Part shown: positions 1-9,107 of the stretch, in pieces
How the letters are laid out: each line of letters opens with the position of its first letter
How positions within the stretch are numbered: the first letter of the stretch is position 1
Origin: Rapana venosa
Lineage: Eukaryota; Mollusca; Gastropoda; Neogastropoda; Muricidae
Direction: 5' to 3'
NCBI GenBank assembly: GCA_028751875.1
Contig: CM054135.1
Location: 4,985,163-5,049,162 of the forward strand
Length of the DNA stretch: 64,000 nucleotides
Notes under the pieces: model-generated
Seen by the model: the letters and a program-made list of their open reading frames with translations, nothing else
What the model was told of the DNA's origin: nothing
Database searches by the model: none
Program-made: the position numbers and the translations under genes

Positions 1-1130
1 ATACCTAAGTATAACAGAGCTGCACATTGTAGGGTTTTTTTTCTTCTTTTTCTTTTCCTCTCTCTCTCTCTCTCTGTAGGTTAGTAATTTGATTTCCATT
101 TACTTGTCAACTGGTATTCAAAATATGTGTGCCTCCACTCTCAAACACTGATATTAACCCCCCCCCCCTCCCCCGCCTAATATCACAAGTAAGTTGTGAA
201 GAGACGTAAAATGAAATCGAACGTAAGTCCATAGTTGCTTCATTACATTGTCCCTATCCCCACTGACCATCATGTGGTAAAACAAAATTGCCTCTGATTA
301 GGTAGACCCGGGTGCTCTAGTTTCATGGTGATCTCAATTTCGGTTTTCCGTATACTTCTGTGCTTCTGGTGAGTCTATATCAAAGCCTTCAGGGTTGAAG
401 GTTCACGGGAGACTATCGTTGGAGGGATGTTATTGAGGTGACCACGCCGGTTGGGGGCCTCACTCAGCCTGGCTTCGCAACTAAGCTATTCCTGTGGTCA
501 GTAGGGAGCTAAGCAGATTGTGTCCTGCAAACTACAGGCACTTCTAAGCACCGCTAGAGTGACCCAGATGCAGTGCAGGACCTCTTTGCCTGGTGGCCCT
601 ACGGCAGCCTGACATTTATAATCTCCCGGAATACTTTTGACTACTCCGCGAGGACGTTAGGGGGTTCCTTCGGTATAAATAGCATCCTCACCTTCTGGAA
701 ACTCTCTGCTATCAATTACCTTTTTTTTCTATCATTCTCTTTGTTTCTGTCTTTTCCCTTACGTTTCTTTTATCTCGTTTGGTCATGTTTTGCCTTCCCA
801 TTCCATTCTGCTGCTATTTTTCAAGCAAATGTTACAAATATTTTCTTTTCATACGTTTCATGACGTTTTGCCTGTATTGTTTTGTTCTGGCTTCTGGGTA
901 GTTATGTACAATGTAAGCACTGGGATGGGCACAGGACGTGCAACCAGATCCACCGCGGATTCAGAGACAATTTTCCTTTATTGCATGTTGATCAATGATT
1001 ATGAGGATGATGTAATGATGCTACTGTGAAAGTGCATGTACTTTGATACTAAGTGGCAGGGGTGTACTCTAACCTTTTTTGTCATATAAATCTCGGTCTC
1101 AATCGGACCCGAGACACATACCTGCAGTGT
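1..1130. other. Unassigned non-coding stretch
   Basis: I recognise no gene here. It holds a short (TC)n tract near 58-76, a poly-C tract near 159-174, and unique-looking sequence. The open frames around 573-1029 give Phe/Ser-rich peptides with no recognisable domain. The segment from about 440 to 690 has the mixed composition of a dispersed repeat, but I could not match it to another copy in the window. Confidence 0.4.
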
Positions 1131-1134
1131 TGGT

Positions 1135-1350
1135 CAGGTAAATTTGGGTAGCACTCTCAAACTCCCACCAGTAAAGTGGATGACGCTGGATTGCATGGTC
1201 CACTTCCTTATTGAGCCCATAACAAACTCACTCTGGTTAGATCTAGGAGCCGGCCAGAGTCTGAAGTAAAAAATCACCATGACTTAAGGGGTTCGAGCCT
1301 GCGACCTTCCACTCCTAACCCAAAGCACTAACCACTGCTCCAATGTGGCT
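1135..1350 (-). mobile_element. tRNA-derived SINE
   Basis: Read on the minus strand, 1350 to 1287 looks like a tRNA-type RNA polymerase III promoter. A box A-like TGGAGCAGTGG lies near 1336-1346 and a box B-like GGCTCGAACCC near 1289-1299, separated by about 35 bases. Sequence toward 1135 is probably the SINE body. The tRNA shape is not complete enough for a working tRNA gene, so a SINE is the better call. The left border is a guess. Confidence 0.55.
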
Positions 1351-1799
1351 GATATGTTCTTCATTAAATGCAGTGTGAAGATCTCTTTTTGTTAAATGCG
1401 CGGAAAGGTGTTGCACTGCTGTCAAGTGCTTGCAAGTCTAGCCCAGGCATCCGACTTCGACGTAGGAGAGAATCGTGATCTTATAAGTAGGCTATTTCTG
1501 GTATTCAAGTATCTATTTATGCATATATATTCGATCGTTTTCATGAGAAAAGGTAGTCTTTCAGCTGTACGAAGTGAGGTGAAGGATAAGATTCTTTCTA
1601 TGGAGACGCCCGAAAACTTGGAATGACGCTGTTTCAACAAAAATGTCTTAGTTGACGTCAAATATATTCTTTAACAAACGTAACAGGTCAAAAGTACTAG
1701 CACGTTTCGTTGGCACTAGAGCTACAGTTCGGGTTTCGTTAAACTTTTAAAACAGAAACATTGATGTCCGTTTGCAAGTAATTGTTGCTTTGTTTTGCT
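1351..1799. other. Unassigned stretch
   Basis: No recognisable gene or repeat. Open frames on both strands near 1396-1661 overlap each other and encode peptides without family features. Confidence 0.35.
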
Positions 1800-1990
1800 T
1801 TCTTTTAAATCTATTCCCTTCCTTTCTGACTTCAGTTCTCCTGTATATTTTATCTCTTAGCAACTCTATCCCCTTGGCAATACTCTCTACATTGTAATTG
1901 CCCTTCATGGGATGATTAAATGTCTTTGACTTGAATTGACTTGACATAGGAAGTAGGTGGTTTTCCTTGTTTTCTCTGCAGACTGTTTCA
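1800..1990 (-). mobile_element. LINE 3' remnant (family G)
   Basis: The stretch aligns by eye with 7425-7545. Both contain the CTCCTGTA-GATTTTATCTC-like block, then a CCCCTTGGC-TATGCTCTCTACAT-like block, then a TGGTxTTCCTT-TTTTCTCT block. The more complete copy at 7340-7990 encodes the C-terminal end of a LINE reverse transcriptase on the minus strand, so this is taken as a remnant of the same family. It carries an extra insert near 1893-1946 with repeated TTGAC units. Confidence 0.5.
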
Positions 1991-2785
1991 CGCGTCAGTT
2001 CACGTTGGCTGAGCAGACTTACACCACCAAGTAAAAGAACACGGCTTAGAAATTGACGTTTAGGCCTAGTTATTTGTGACGACATGAAGTAGAGGTAAGC
2101 AAATAATGGCTCATCAATTCACTGGTAAGTTGTCTGCGAATTGAGTAGTTTTGTTTCTCTCGTTTTTCTTCTTATTACCATTTTCTTATTTCCACTTCCT
2201 TTTTCTTTTTCTTGCGTTCTATTGTTCTGTTTGTAAAGGAAAAAAATGTACCTATCATTAGTCAAGTCTTCATAATATTAATCTTTTACTCTACTTCCTT
2301 CTTCGTCAAGAATAATATTAACGCAAACTGGATACGGAAAATAAATGTTATCGTTGCAATGCTCATTAGTAAATTAGGAATATTTCAAAATAGCGAAGTC
2401 ATTTGTTATCAAAGACTTGTCATCAAATGGTCACATAGATCTACAAGTGCGTCAACACAGACAAGTGGTCAGCGATGGCAAAACTCTACTCAGTCTGGAA
2501 TATCAAGTCTGACAACTGCCCATTGTGTGTTTGTTCTGTCCTACACCACGAAGGAGCAGTTTACATGAAACTAGCACTGATCAACTGTCACATTCCCCGG
2601 TGGCTGGATGTAAAAGAAAACCCTGGCTGCCATTAAATTGCCAATAACTTTTGATCTAATCAAGCTATTCATCTACAAATTTTCAATAGCTGTCAACTTG
2701 TTCATTTCACACCACACACACCAAACAGAACCGTGAAACTTTGAAAATACGCAAACAGACAAACATTTAAGTTAAAGTTACCCTT
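1991..2785. other. Unassigned stretch
   Basis: An A+T-rich stretch with no recognisable gene. The open frame at 2212-2568 (+) has no family signature and no splice or promoter context. Confidence 0.35.
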
Positions 2786-3745
2786 ATTTGTTGAGTGTGG
2801 GTGGTTTAGACACCCGTGCGTTTACAGAACGAAAATTCCTATTGTGGGTGCTTTAGACACCCTAGCACTCATAGACTGAAAACCCCCATCCATTGACTGT
2901 GGGTGTTTTAGACACCCTAGCACTCATAGACTGAAAACCCCCATCCATTGACAGTGGGTGTTTTACACACCCTAGCACTCATAGACTGAAAACCCCCATC
3001 CATTGACTGTGGGTGTTTTAGACTCCCTTACATTCATAGACTGAAAACCCCCATCCATTGACTGTGGGTGTTTTAGACTCCCTTACATTCATAGACTGAA
3101 AACCCCCATCCATTGACTGTGGGTGTTTTAGACACCCTAGCACTCATAGACTGATAATCCCCATCCATTGACAGTGGGTGTTTTACACACCCTAGCACTC
3201 ATAGACTGATAACCCCCATCCATTGACAGTGGGTGTTTTACACACCCTAGCACTCATAGAATGAAAACCCCCATCCATTGACTGTGGGTGTTTTACACAC
3301 CTAGCACTCATAGACTGAAGACCCCCATCCATTGGCAGTGGGTGTTTTACACACCCTAGCACTCATAGACTGAAGACCCCCATCCATTGACAGTGGGTGT
3401 TTTACACACCCTAGCACTCATAGACTGAAGACCCCCATCCATTGACAGTGGGTGTTTTACACACCCTAGCACTCATAGAATGAAAATCCCCATCCATTGA
3501 CAGTGGGTGTTTTACACACCCTAGCACTCATAGACTGAAGACCCCCATCCATTGACAGTGGGTGTTTTACACACCCTAGCACTCATAGACTGAAAACCCC
3601 CATCCATTGACAGTGGGTGTTTACACACCCTAGCACTCATAGACTGAAAAACCCCATCCATTGACAGTGGGTGCTTTAGACACCCTAACACTCATAGGCT
3701 GAAAAAACCCATCCATTGACTGTGGGTGTTTTACACACCCCTTTC
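2786..3745. repeat. 55-bp minisatellite, about 17 units
   Basis: Tandem units of 55 bp. Each contains CACTCATAGACTGAAAACCC, then CCATCCATTGACTG, then GTGGGTGTTTTAGACACCC. The spacing between successive GAAAACCCCC blocks at 2878 and 2933 is exactly 55. The last segment of each unit is an inverted repeat (GGGTGT, loop, ACACCC) able to form a short hairpin. Units differ by a few substitutions (GACTGT/GACAGT, TTAGACACC/TTACACACC), and the first and last units are the most diverged. Confidence 0.95.
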
Positions 3746-3937
3746 ACTATACATCATGTTGCAGTTGCCATGGCAACAGACTGGAACATTGTAGCAGTCT
3801 CAGGCACTGAGGTGTTGAGTCCAGAAAGGCAACAATCCTTATCAGTGATATGTTGCCACTGCCAGTAGGTCTACTTCACTTCAGATCTGCATTGTAAAAG
3901 AATAGGGATAGACCTGTTTGCTTCGTGCCCTCTCTTA
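3746..3937. other. Unassigned spacer
   Basis: Unique-looking sequence between the minisatellite and a (GT)n tract. No feature recognised. Confidence 0.3.
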
Positions 3938-3954
3938 GTGTGTGTGTGTGTGTG

Positions 3955-3997
<43 letters not shown>

Positions 3998-4010
3998 ACG
4001 CGCACACACG
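3938..4010. repeat. (GT)n microsatellite
   Basis: An almost pure GT dinucleotide tract with one C interruption at 3961. It ends in an alternating purine-pyrimidine stretch (GCACGCGCACACAC) from about 3997. Confidence 0.95.
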
Positions 4011-4094
4011 CATAGACCTGGATGCAGTCTGTCACATGTGGATCGTTCAACCTTCTAAAGTTCAGAAATATTCTTAAGGAAGTTTTTTCTTTTA

Positions 4095-4275
4095 AAAATT
4101 ATTTTGTATCGAGGATAATGGAATAAGCACTTATGTGCTTTTTTACGTCCAATCCCCGTGTGTATGCGGTTTTGTAAGTTGTCATCAGTTCCCACCAGCA
4201 CACAATGGCCTACTCTTACAAAAAGCGGAACAGGATTTTAACGTGTGCGCAAGATGTTCTGTACAGTTTTGTACA
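4095..4275 (-). mobile_element. SINE-E copy 1
   Basis: One of seven related copies in the window. Shared landmarks on the + strand are CGAGGATAATGG, a GTGTGTATGC-GTTTTGTAA block, CCCACCAGCACACAATGGCC, AAAAAGCGGAACAGGAT, and GTGTGCGCAAGATGTTCTG. In the better-preserved copies (42160, 56065) a tRNA-like box B lies at the far end and an A-rich tail at this end, so the SINE sense is the minus strand. This copy lacks a clear tRNA-like head. Confidence 0.75.
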
Positions 4276-5185
4276 GCGAGTGCTTCAACTACCCTTACTG
4301 GCAAAGTAAGGGTTTATAGCAGGATTCCTTCTACAGAGAGTAAGGGCGTTTTCACCACCCACAGCCAGCAACTGAAGATTATTTCTCTGCAAAGAGTGAG
4401 GGTGTCTGAGCAACCCACGGTCAACAAATATGAAATGTCTTCACAGTCGGCGGGGGAGGTTAATTAAGGTACACCTTAAATGTGTTCCTGCAATACTGCT
4501 GCTAGGTCACCTTGGTTGTGGTTGTGGTGTCCGTTCCTAGCCAGCACGTTCACAATCCCTGTTGAGGACAATGAAAGATCAGTTGCAGAACCACAGACTG
4601 ACTTGATACCAAGCGTTGTTGAAAGTTGATAGTCCCTATGTCCCAGCTAGGCTTTCAACTCCCTCCTCAATCTGAAGACTTGGAATCGACTGAAGCGAGT
4701 TCGGGAGTCACAAAGTGAAGCAAAACGGACATCAGTGTCAGAAACCAGGCATGCAAGGCAAGACAATCCAGTGACGTTTTCGTCTTTTGGCAATACCATC
4801 GATGTAGATATGACAGAACTGTTTATGTGGTTTCCTTTTAGTGGTATGTTCTGGCGTGAACCAGACCGAGAGACACGGACAGAAGCAGTGCTGGTCATGT
4901 GCTGTGAATCTTTAAGTACGATGCTTTTTAACTGTGTGGTCCTAGTTTTTCCATAGAGGCCGTGTGCATACGAAGCGGTAGGAGACACCCCCCCCCCCCC
5001 ACACAAAAAAAAGTTTAAAAAATCTTCCAGCATATTATGAACTTCTATGGGAGATTGTGCCTGCAACCTTTGGAGCCCATTAATATGCGTAGGGGGGGGG
5101 GGGGGGGCGGAGGGGGGGGGGGGGTGATGGCATGGTTGTTAGAACGTTGCACTTTGATAATAAAATAACAACAACAATAATAAGA
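4276..5185. other. Unassigned stretch with G/C homopolymers
   Basis: No recognisable gene. Open frames on both strands (4647-5066 minus, 4735-4956 plus) overlap and show no known domain. It contains a poly-C tract near 4987-4999 and long G tracts at 5092-5124, which could form a G-quadruplex or reflect sequencing error. Confidence 0.35.
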
Positions 5186-5189
5186 TAGG

Positions 5190-5580
5190 AGATCAGATGC
5201 CTCAAGAGAAGCAGGAGGTAACGTAGGAAGAGGCAAAGACAATTGTGAAGGCAAAGCAAAAGAGAAGATGGCTTTAGCAACACCCTAATTTCAACAGTAA
5301 GGATGACTACTACCTCCTCCCCAGAGAAGACCAAGTAACAATTGTGAGGCTGAGGACTGGACACTGCAGACTCAGACATCACATGTTTACGAAGTTCCAC
5401 ATTGGTGATTCTAAGGCGTGGCCCTGTGGCACTTCTCCCATGACAGGGGAGGAACACTTCCCCCAGACCTGACCAACACACCAAAACCCCAGGACCAATC
5501 TCTGGCCTACTGACCTGCCCATGAAAGACAAGCTCTTCAGAGCCCTGAAGGGCCTTAAGGTGGGGTAATGGAGATAAAGA
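5190..5580 (+). mobile_element. I-type LINE remnant, end of RNase H and C-terminal knuckle
   Basis: The translation from about 5280 carries DDYYLLPREDQVTIVRLRTG, followed by an HCRLRHHMF segment and WPCGTSPMTGEEHF. This matches the conserved C-terminal tail of I/Jockey-type ORF2 proteins, where a CxCG...H...C knuckle follows RNase H. Upstream, near 5240-5280, broken frames resemble the EAKTIVKAKQK linker that precedes this tail. There are in-frame stops at about 5275 and 5478, so this is a dead fragment. It is immediately followed by an L2-like fragment on the other strand. Confidence 0.7.
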
Positions 5581-5599
5581 TGTCTCTTGAAAGTAGGAA

Positions 5600-6075
5600 C
5601 AGATACGATGTGTAGCTACGGGGAAAGATACTAGGTCGGAAATAAGTGTCCTCAGGTTGGACTTGAAAGTATAAGGTGTAGGTTTTTGGCGAAGGGAGAG
5701 GGGGAGGTCATTCCAAATGGATGGACTAGAAATACAGAAAGAGCTACTGCCAACAATAGTTTGTTTAAATTTAGGTTTTAAGAAGCGTAAGGTATATGTA
5801 GCAGAAGGAAAAGGAATGAGATGGAATGTATAGGTGAGTTATAGAGATAATTATGAGGGTGCAGCTTTGTGGAGACATTTGTAACAAAGGGAACCGATCT
5901 TATACTTCACTCTCTGTGAAACAGGGAGCCAGTGAAGAGATCGCAAAGGAGGAGTAATGTGTTCGGATTTTTAAATTTTTTTAGGACCAGTCAAGATCAG
6001 TTGACAGGTACTTTTGAATTGCACTAACACGCTGCAATTGATAGTAGCAGGACTGACAGGTGTGGGTGATGATTC
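5600..6075 (-). mobile_element. L2/CR1-like LINE remnant
   Basis: On the minus strand, 6070-5990 encodes THTCQSCYYQLQRVSAIQKY. This matches TCQSCYYQLRRISGIRKY in the larger copy at 26800-27920. From about 5970 down, frameshifted pieces encode LRSLHWLPVSQR-like and WNDLPLSLRQKP segments also present there. The stretch between KYLSTD and the LHWLP block, about 50 codons, is deleted. The order and strand are consistent with one old, internally deleted copy. Confidence 0.75.
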
Positions 6076-6089
6076 TAGGGATCTGAAAG

Positions 6090-6415
6090 CCCGGGCTCCA
6101 GCCAAGGCTTGAGCAACCTCCAAGACGTCCGTTCAGGGGGATTTTTTTCCTTGGAGTTAACATTAGTGTCAACTTCACTCCCCCCACCCAAAGTCTTTGG
6201 GATGGGACTATAATTATACTGATAAATCTGTCCCGTGTGCAAACGCACTCAACATCTTGCGCACATGTTAAAACCTGTTCCACCTTTTGGAAGAGCCGGC
6301 CATTTGTGCATGTAGAAACAGATGAAAAAAATTATAAAACAGCAAGCACACGGGAATTGAATGTAAAAAATGCTTATTCCGTTATTTTCGAAAGAAAGGA
6401 ATAGATGAATAAATA
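6090..6415 (+). mobile_element. SINE-E copy 2
   Basis: Reverse complement of the family landmarks: CATCTTGCGCACATGTTAAA, CCTGTTCC, CCATTTGTGCATGTAGAAAC, and an A-rich end containing CTTATTCCGTTATTTTCG. The SINE sense is therefore +. It lies directly against the L2-like fragment at 5600-6075, the same neighbour relation seen at 26395-28262. Long T, C and G runs make the body diverged. Confidence 0.7.
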
Positions 6416-6854
6416 AGTGTATTTTATTGTTAAAGCTCTTTTCAGTTTTCTTTTACACTGTAAAGTATAACACAGATTTTTTTCTTGTTAGATGCAGCCA
6501 TCCCCGGTGATGAAATCAACACAAATAATTGTACTAATCTCGTAGGAGAAAGGCACTGTTAGCATTTTGAACAAAAACCTATTTTGCTAATACACAACTA
6601 TGGACATCTTTGACCCTTCTCTCATTCGTTTCTATACTTAAAAAAAATGTTGATTGTTTGAATGATCGAGGGACTGAACTTTTCACTCATCAATCAAGTT
6701 AATGATTGACTCACTCATTCATTTATTCATTCATCCATTCATTCATATATTTCTTTATCCAGCTATTGTTGCTTTGTATTCATCTAGATATTCATAGGCT
6801 ACTTATTTACTTCTTTGTTTATAGGTTGTAATTGTTATCATTTATTGTTATCGG
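6416..6854. other. Unassigned stretch with (ATTC)n
   Basis: A+T-rich sequence with a degenerate CATTCATT tract at about 6705-6755. No gene recognised. If the exon at 7069 has an upstream 5' untranslated exon, it could lie here or further left. Confidence 0.35.
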
Positions 6855-6919
6855 TATCGCTACCATCATTATCACCATTACCATCACTACCACCTTCATC
6901 GTTATCATCATCGCATCGA

Positions 6920-6950
<31 letters not shown>

Positions 6951-6962
6951 CAATATCTTCAT
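6855..6962. repeat. (ATC/CAT)n microsatellite
   Basis: Degenerate then pure trinucleotide repeat, with a clean (CAT)n block at about 6920-6947. Open frames through it give poly-Ser or poly-His peptides and are not genes. Confidence 0.9.
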
Positions 6963-7068
6963 CGTCGTCACTAAGAGTCATCTATTCTCTGTATTAGTCG
7001 TCGACATCCTAAACGCCAATCCTCGATGGTTATTTTCAGAGGGGGATCCTTTAACTGGTGGATCAGGA

Positions 7069-7329
7069 ATGGAGTGGCTGTGGACAAAGATGGTCATTGT
7101 TCTCCTGGGTCTCCACTCCATGTATCACCTCTTGCCCCACCAGCACACTCCTCACCTGTACAAGTTGGGGGTGCAGGCAGCCTTTCACTTCTCTGGACTG
7201 CCTAAAGAACGCTATGTGCAGCTTGGAGATATCAACATAGGTGCTTTGTCGTTAATGACATTTCCCAGGAAATCATTAAATGGGGAACTTGTGTGTTCCA
7301 AAGAATTATTCATCAGAGGAGAAGCAGAG
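7069..7329 (+). CDS. Class C GPCR (mGluR-like), first coding exon
   Basis: An 87-codon exon. It starts at the ATG at 7069, and MEWLWTKMVIVLLGLHSMYH reads as a signal peptide. The later segment YVQLGDINIGALSLMTF, followed by NGELVCSKELFIRGEAE, matches the start of class C receptor ligand-binding (Venus flytrap) domains, where a GDI-IGGLFPLH strand is followed by a conserved Cys and an EAM helix. The exon ends at a textbook donor, GAG|GTAAGT, in phase 0. A pyrimidine-rich acceptor (TTATTTTCAG) ends at 7039, so 7040-7068 is probably 5' UTR. The product would be a plasma-membrane receptor with an extracellular N-terminus. It is the first of four colinear exons of one gene; the identity is inferred from this exon together with those at 29030, 34745 and 43187. 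Confidence 0.72.
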
Positions 7330-7339
7330 GTAAGTATTA

Positions 7340-7990
7340 TGCTGTGGATGTGGCGTTCACCAGTTCACCTGTCGCGCCGTCACTTTTGGTGGAGGCCGCT
7401 GTTGCATGCAACCTCAGCTGCCTCCATCCCTTCTGTCTTCAATCCTCCTGTAGATTTTATCTCCCGGTAACTACTTCCCCTTGGCTATGCTCTCTACATA
7501 GGAATCTGGTGGTCTTCCTTATTTTCTCTTGCCCTCCATCTTGCCACAGTTCTCATTACCTGGCTTCTTTCATGTCTCAAAGCATGTCCAAAGTATTTCA
7601 GCTTTTCTTTACCTAACCAGGCCTAAAAGTTGGGGCTATTTCTTCTGCTCTTCACAAAGTGCTTTGGTTTGCTTGCCTTTTGGTCCATCTCATTCCTGAG
7701 AGTCTGCTGCAGAACCACATGTCTGCACTTTTGATTCGGTTTTCATCTGCAGCTGCCAGAGCCTATCCTTGACATCAAATAGAAAACATCGGGCCAAACT
7801 AATGTTTGCAGCTGTTTGACCTCAATTCCTTAGTACCTGCCTTTCCAAATGTTAGTAGGATGATCCATTCCTGGTTTGACTTTATTCTTTGCTTTATAGT
7901 TTTGGTACACGAAGCATCAGTTGGCTAGTATGACCCATGTAAGGTATTGGAAATGTTCAAGAACTTTGACATCAACATCAATTTGTACGT
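7340..7990 (-). mobile_element. LINE 3' remnant (family G), RT C-terminus
   Basis: On the minus strand, broken frames encode VKVLEHFQYL near 7970, NRIKSADMWFCSRLSGMRWT near 7740-7690, and GKEKLKYFGHALRHE near 7620-7580. These correspond to the FKYLG, MWCYRRMLRISWT and LxYFGHxLRH blocks at the C-terminus of endonuclease-containing LINE reverse transcriptases (RTE/Jockey-like). Several frameshifts and stops show it is inactive. It sits in the first intron, immediately after the receptor's first exon, in the opposite orientation. The 7425-7545 part recurs at 1800-1990. Confidence 0.7.
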
Positions 7991-8014
7991 TTCCCTAGAT
8001 GGATTCAGCAGTAT

Positions 8015-8172
8015 AGAGATAGGGTAAAAGCCGACTTAAGCTCAACCACTTACTGTTTATCCAAAACCAGGCAACTTTTGATCGATTCGGCTTCGCCTCA
8101 TCGATCAAAAACTTGCATAGTCTTATATAAAAACTAAGCACTTTACCTTAAGTCGGCTTTTACCCTATCTCT
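8015..8172. mobile_element. Foldback/MITE-like element with 26-bp perfect inverted repeats
   Basis: 8015-8040 and 8147-8172 are exact reverse complements over 26 bases (AGAGATAGGGTAAAAGCCGA... and its complement). A second inner palindrome lies around 8074-8115 (GCAACTTTTGATCGA and TCGATCAAAAACTTGC). The 158-bp element has no coding capacity. This is the layout of a foldback transposon or short non-autonomous DNA element. I could not define a clear target-site duplication. Confidence 0.8.
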
Positions 8173-8251
8173 TGTAATAAATAAAAAATGTTACAATCTT
8201 GCTTTGATGGGTAAAACTATAAAATTATGGGTAAAACAGAAAAAAGTGCAA

Positions 8252-8336
8252 AACCATCTCCTCTGCCCAGACTCCATTAAAGCTAGTGCACTTTTATCCG
8301 GATGCTTTAATGAAGCATGGGCAGAGGAGATGATTT
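8252..8336 (+). ncRNA. Pre-miRNA-like hairpin (candidate)
   Basis: Two arms of about 32 bases (8252-8283 and 8304-8336) pair almost fully. ATCTCCTCTGCCCA on the left pairs with TGGGCAGAGGAGAT on the right, and CATTAAAGC pairs with GCTTTAATG, around a loop of about 20 bases. The total of about 85 nt fits an animal pre-miRNA. It could equally be a second small foldback element, since it lies 80 bp from the one at 8015-8172. I do not recognise a known miRNA seed. A further small hairpin (CCGGCATTC/GGAATGCCG) follows at 8337-8363. Confidence 0.35.
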
Positions 8337-8519
8337 CCGGCATTCACAACCTTTGGAATGCCGACACGCATTCGCACAACACTTATAAATTCATAATGGA
8401 CAGTGACAGCACAATGTTATAATATAACATTAATAACAGTGTGTGTGTGGCAATTCAGAGTACAGCAAATCTCAACCCATTTCATTCTCTACTTATCGAA
8501 ACGAAATATAAATAGAAAA

Positions 8520-8630
8520 ATCGGGGACACTACTGGGACTCGAACTCAGACCACCAACCAAACACCAATTTGTCTTGGCCAAGACGACAAACTGCTAGCA
8601 AGTCTGCCACCCCGGAGGGCGAAGATTGTG
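8520..8630 (-). mobile_element. Possible tRNA-derived SINE head
   Basis: On the minus strand, a box B-like GAGTTCGAGTCCC lies near 8535-8548. A weaker box A-like TGGCAGACTTG lies near 8598-8610, with extra sequence between them. The order is that of a reversed tRNA-type promoter. No complete tRNA cloverleaf can be drawn, and the box A match is weak. Confidence 0.4.
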
Positions 8631-8976
8631 TAAAATATTAACTATATAACTTTCAGCTTAGTGTGGTGCAATAACCAGCCGGCTTCCTGATTGGCTGAAT
8701 GACTCGCCGCGAGGCGGCTGGCCTAGTGCACACACAGCCACACATGCTGCGTCTGTGTTGTAAACAGCCTGCACTGTTAAAAAAATAAGCTATTGGGTTT
8801 TACACTACACAGTATTTAGTCGGCTGGTCTGTTTTGAGTATTAGTTTACTATGCTTTGAGCCTCTCAGTTTTAGTTTTATTCTTTCTCTTTCTTGGCCGT
8901 CTGTAATAACATCATTCTCCCGAAGGCAATTTTTAAACCCATCTCTGTCTTTCATGTGAAAAATTACGACTTATTG
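8631..8976. other. Unassigned stretch
   Basis: No gene seen. There is a small GC-rich palindrome (GCCGCGAGGCGGC) near 8708-8720, and otherwise T-rich sequence running into a long poly-A. Confidence 0.3.
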
Positions 8977-9048
<72 letters not shown>

Positions 9049-9063
9049 AAACGGAAAAAAACC

Positions 9064-9105
<42 letters not shown>
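8977..9105. repeat. Two long poly-A tracts
   Basis: Near-pure A runs at about 8979-9046 and 9065-9105. They could be the tail of a retroelement or a consensus artefact, since they mark the left edge of the homopolymer-rich block that follows. The Lys-rich open frame across them is not a gene. Confidence 0.85.

Positions 9106-9107
<2 letters not shown>

Noticed and set aside
1287..1350. Considered as a tRNA gene
   Set aside because: Box A and box B are present, but the acceptor and anticodon stems do not pair, and the sequence continues into a SINE-like body.
6832..7068. In-frame upstream extension of the first receptor exon
   Set aside because: It translates the (ATC)n repeat and crosses a good acceptor site ending at 7039. 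The ATG at 7069 followed by a signal peptide is a better start.
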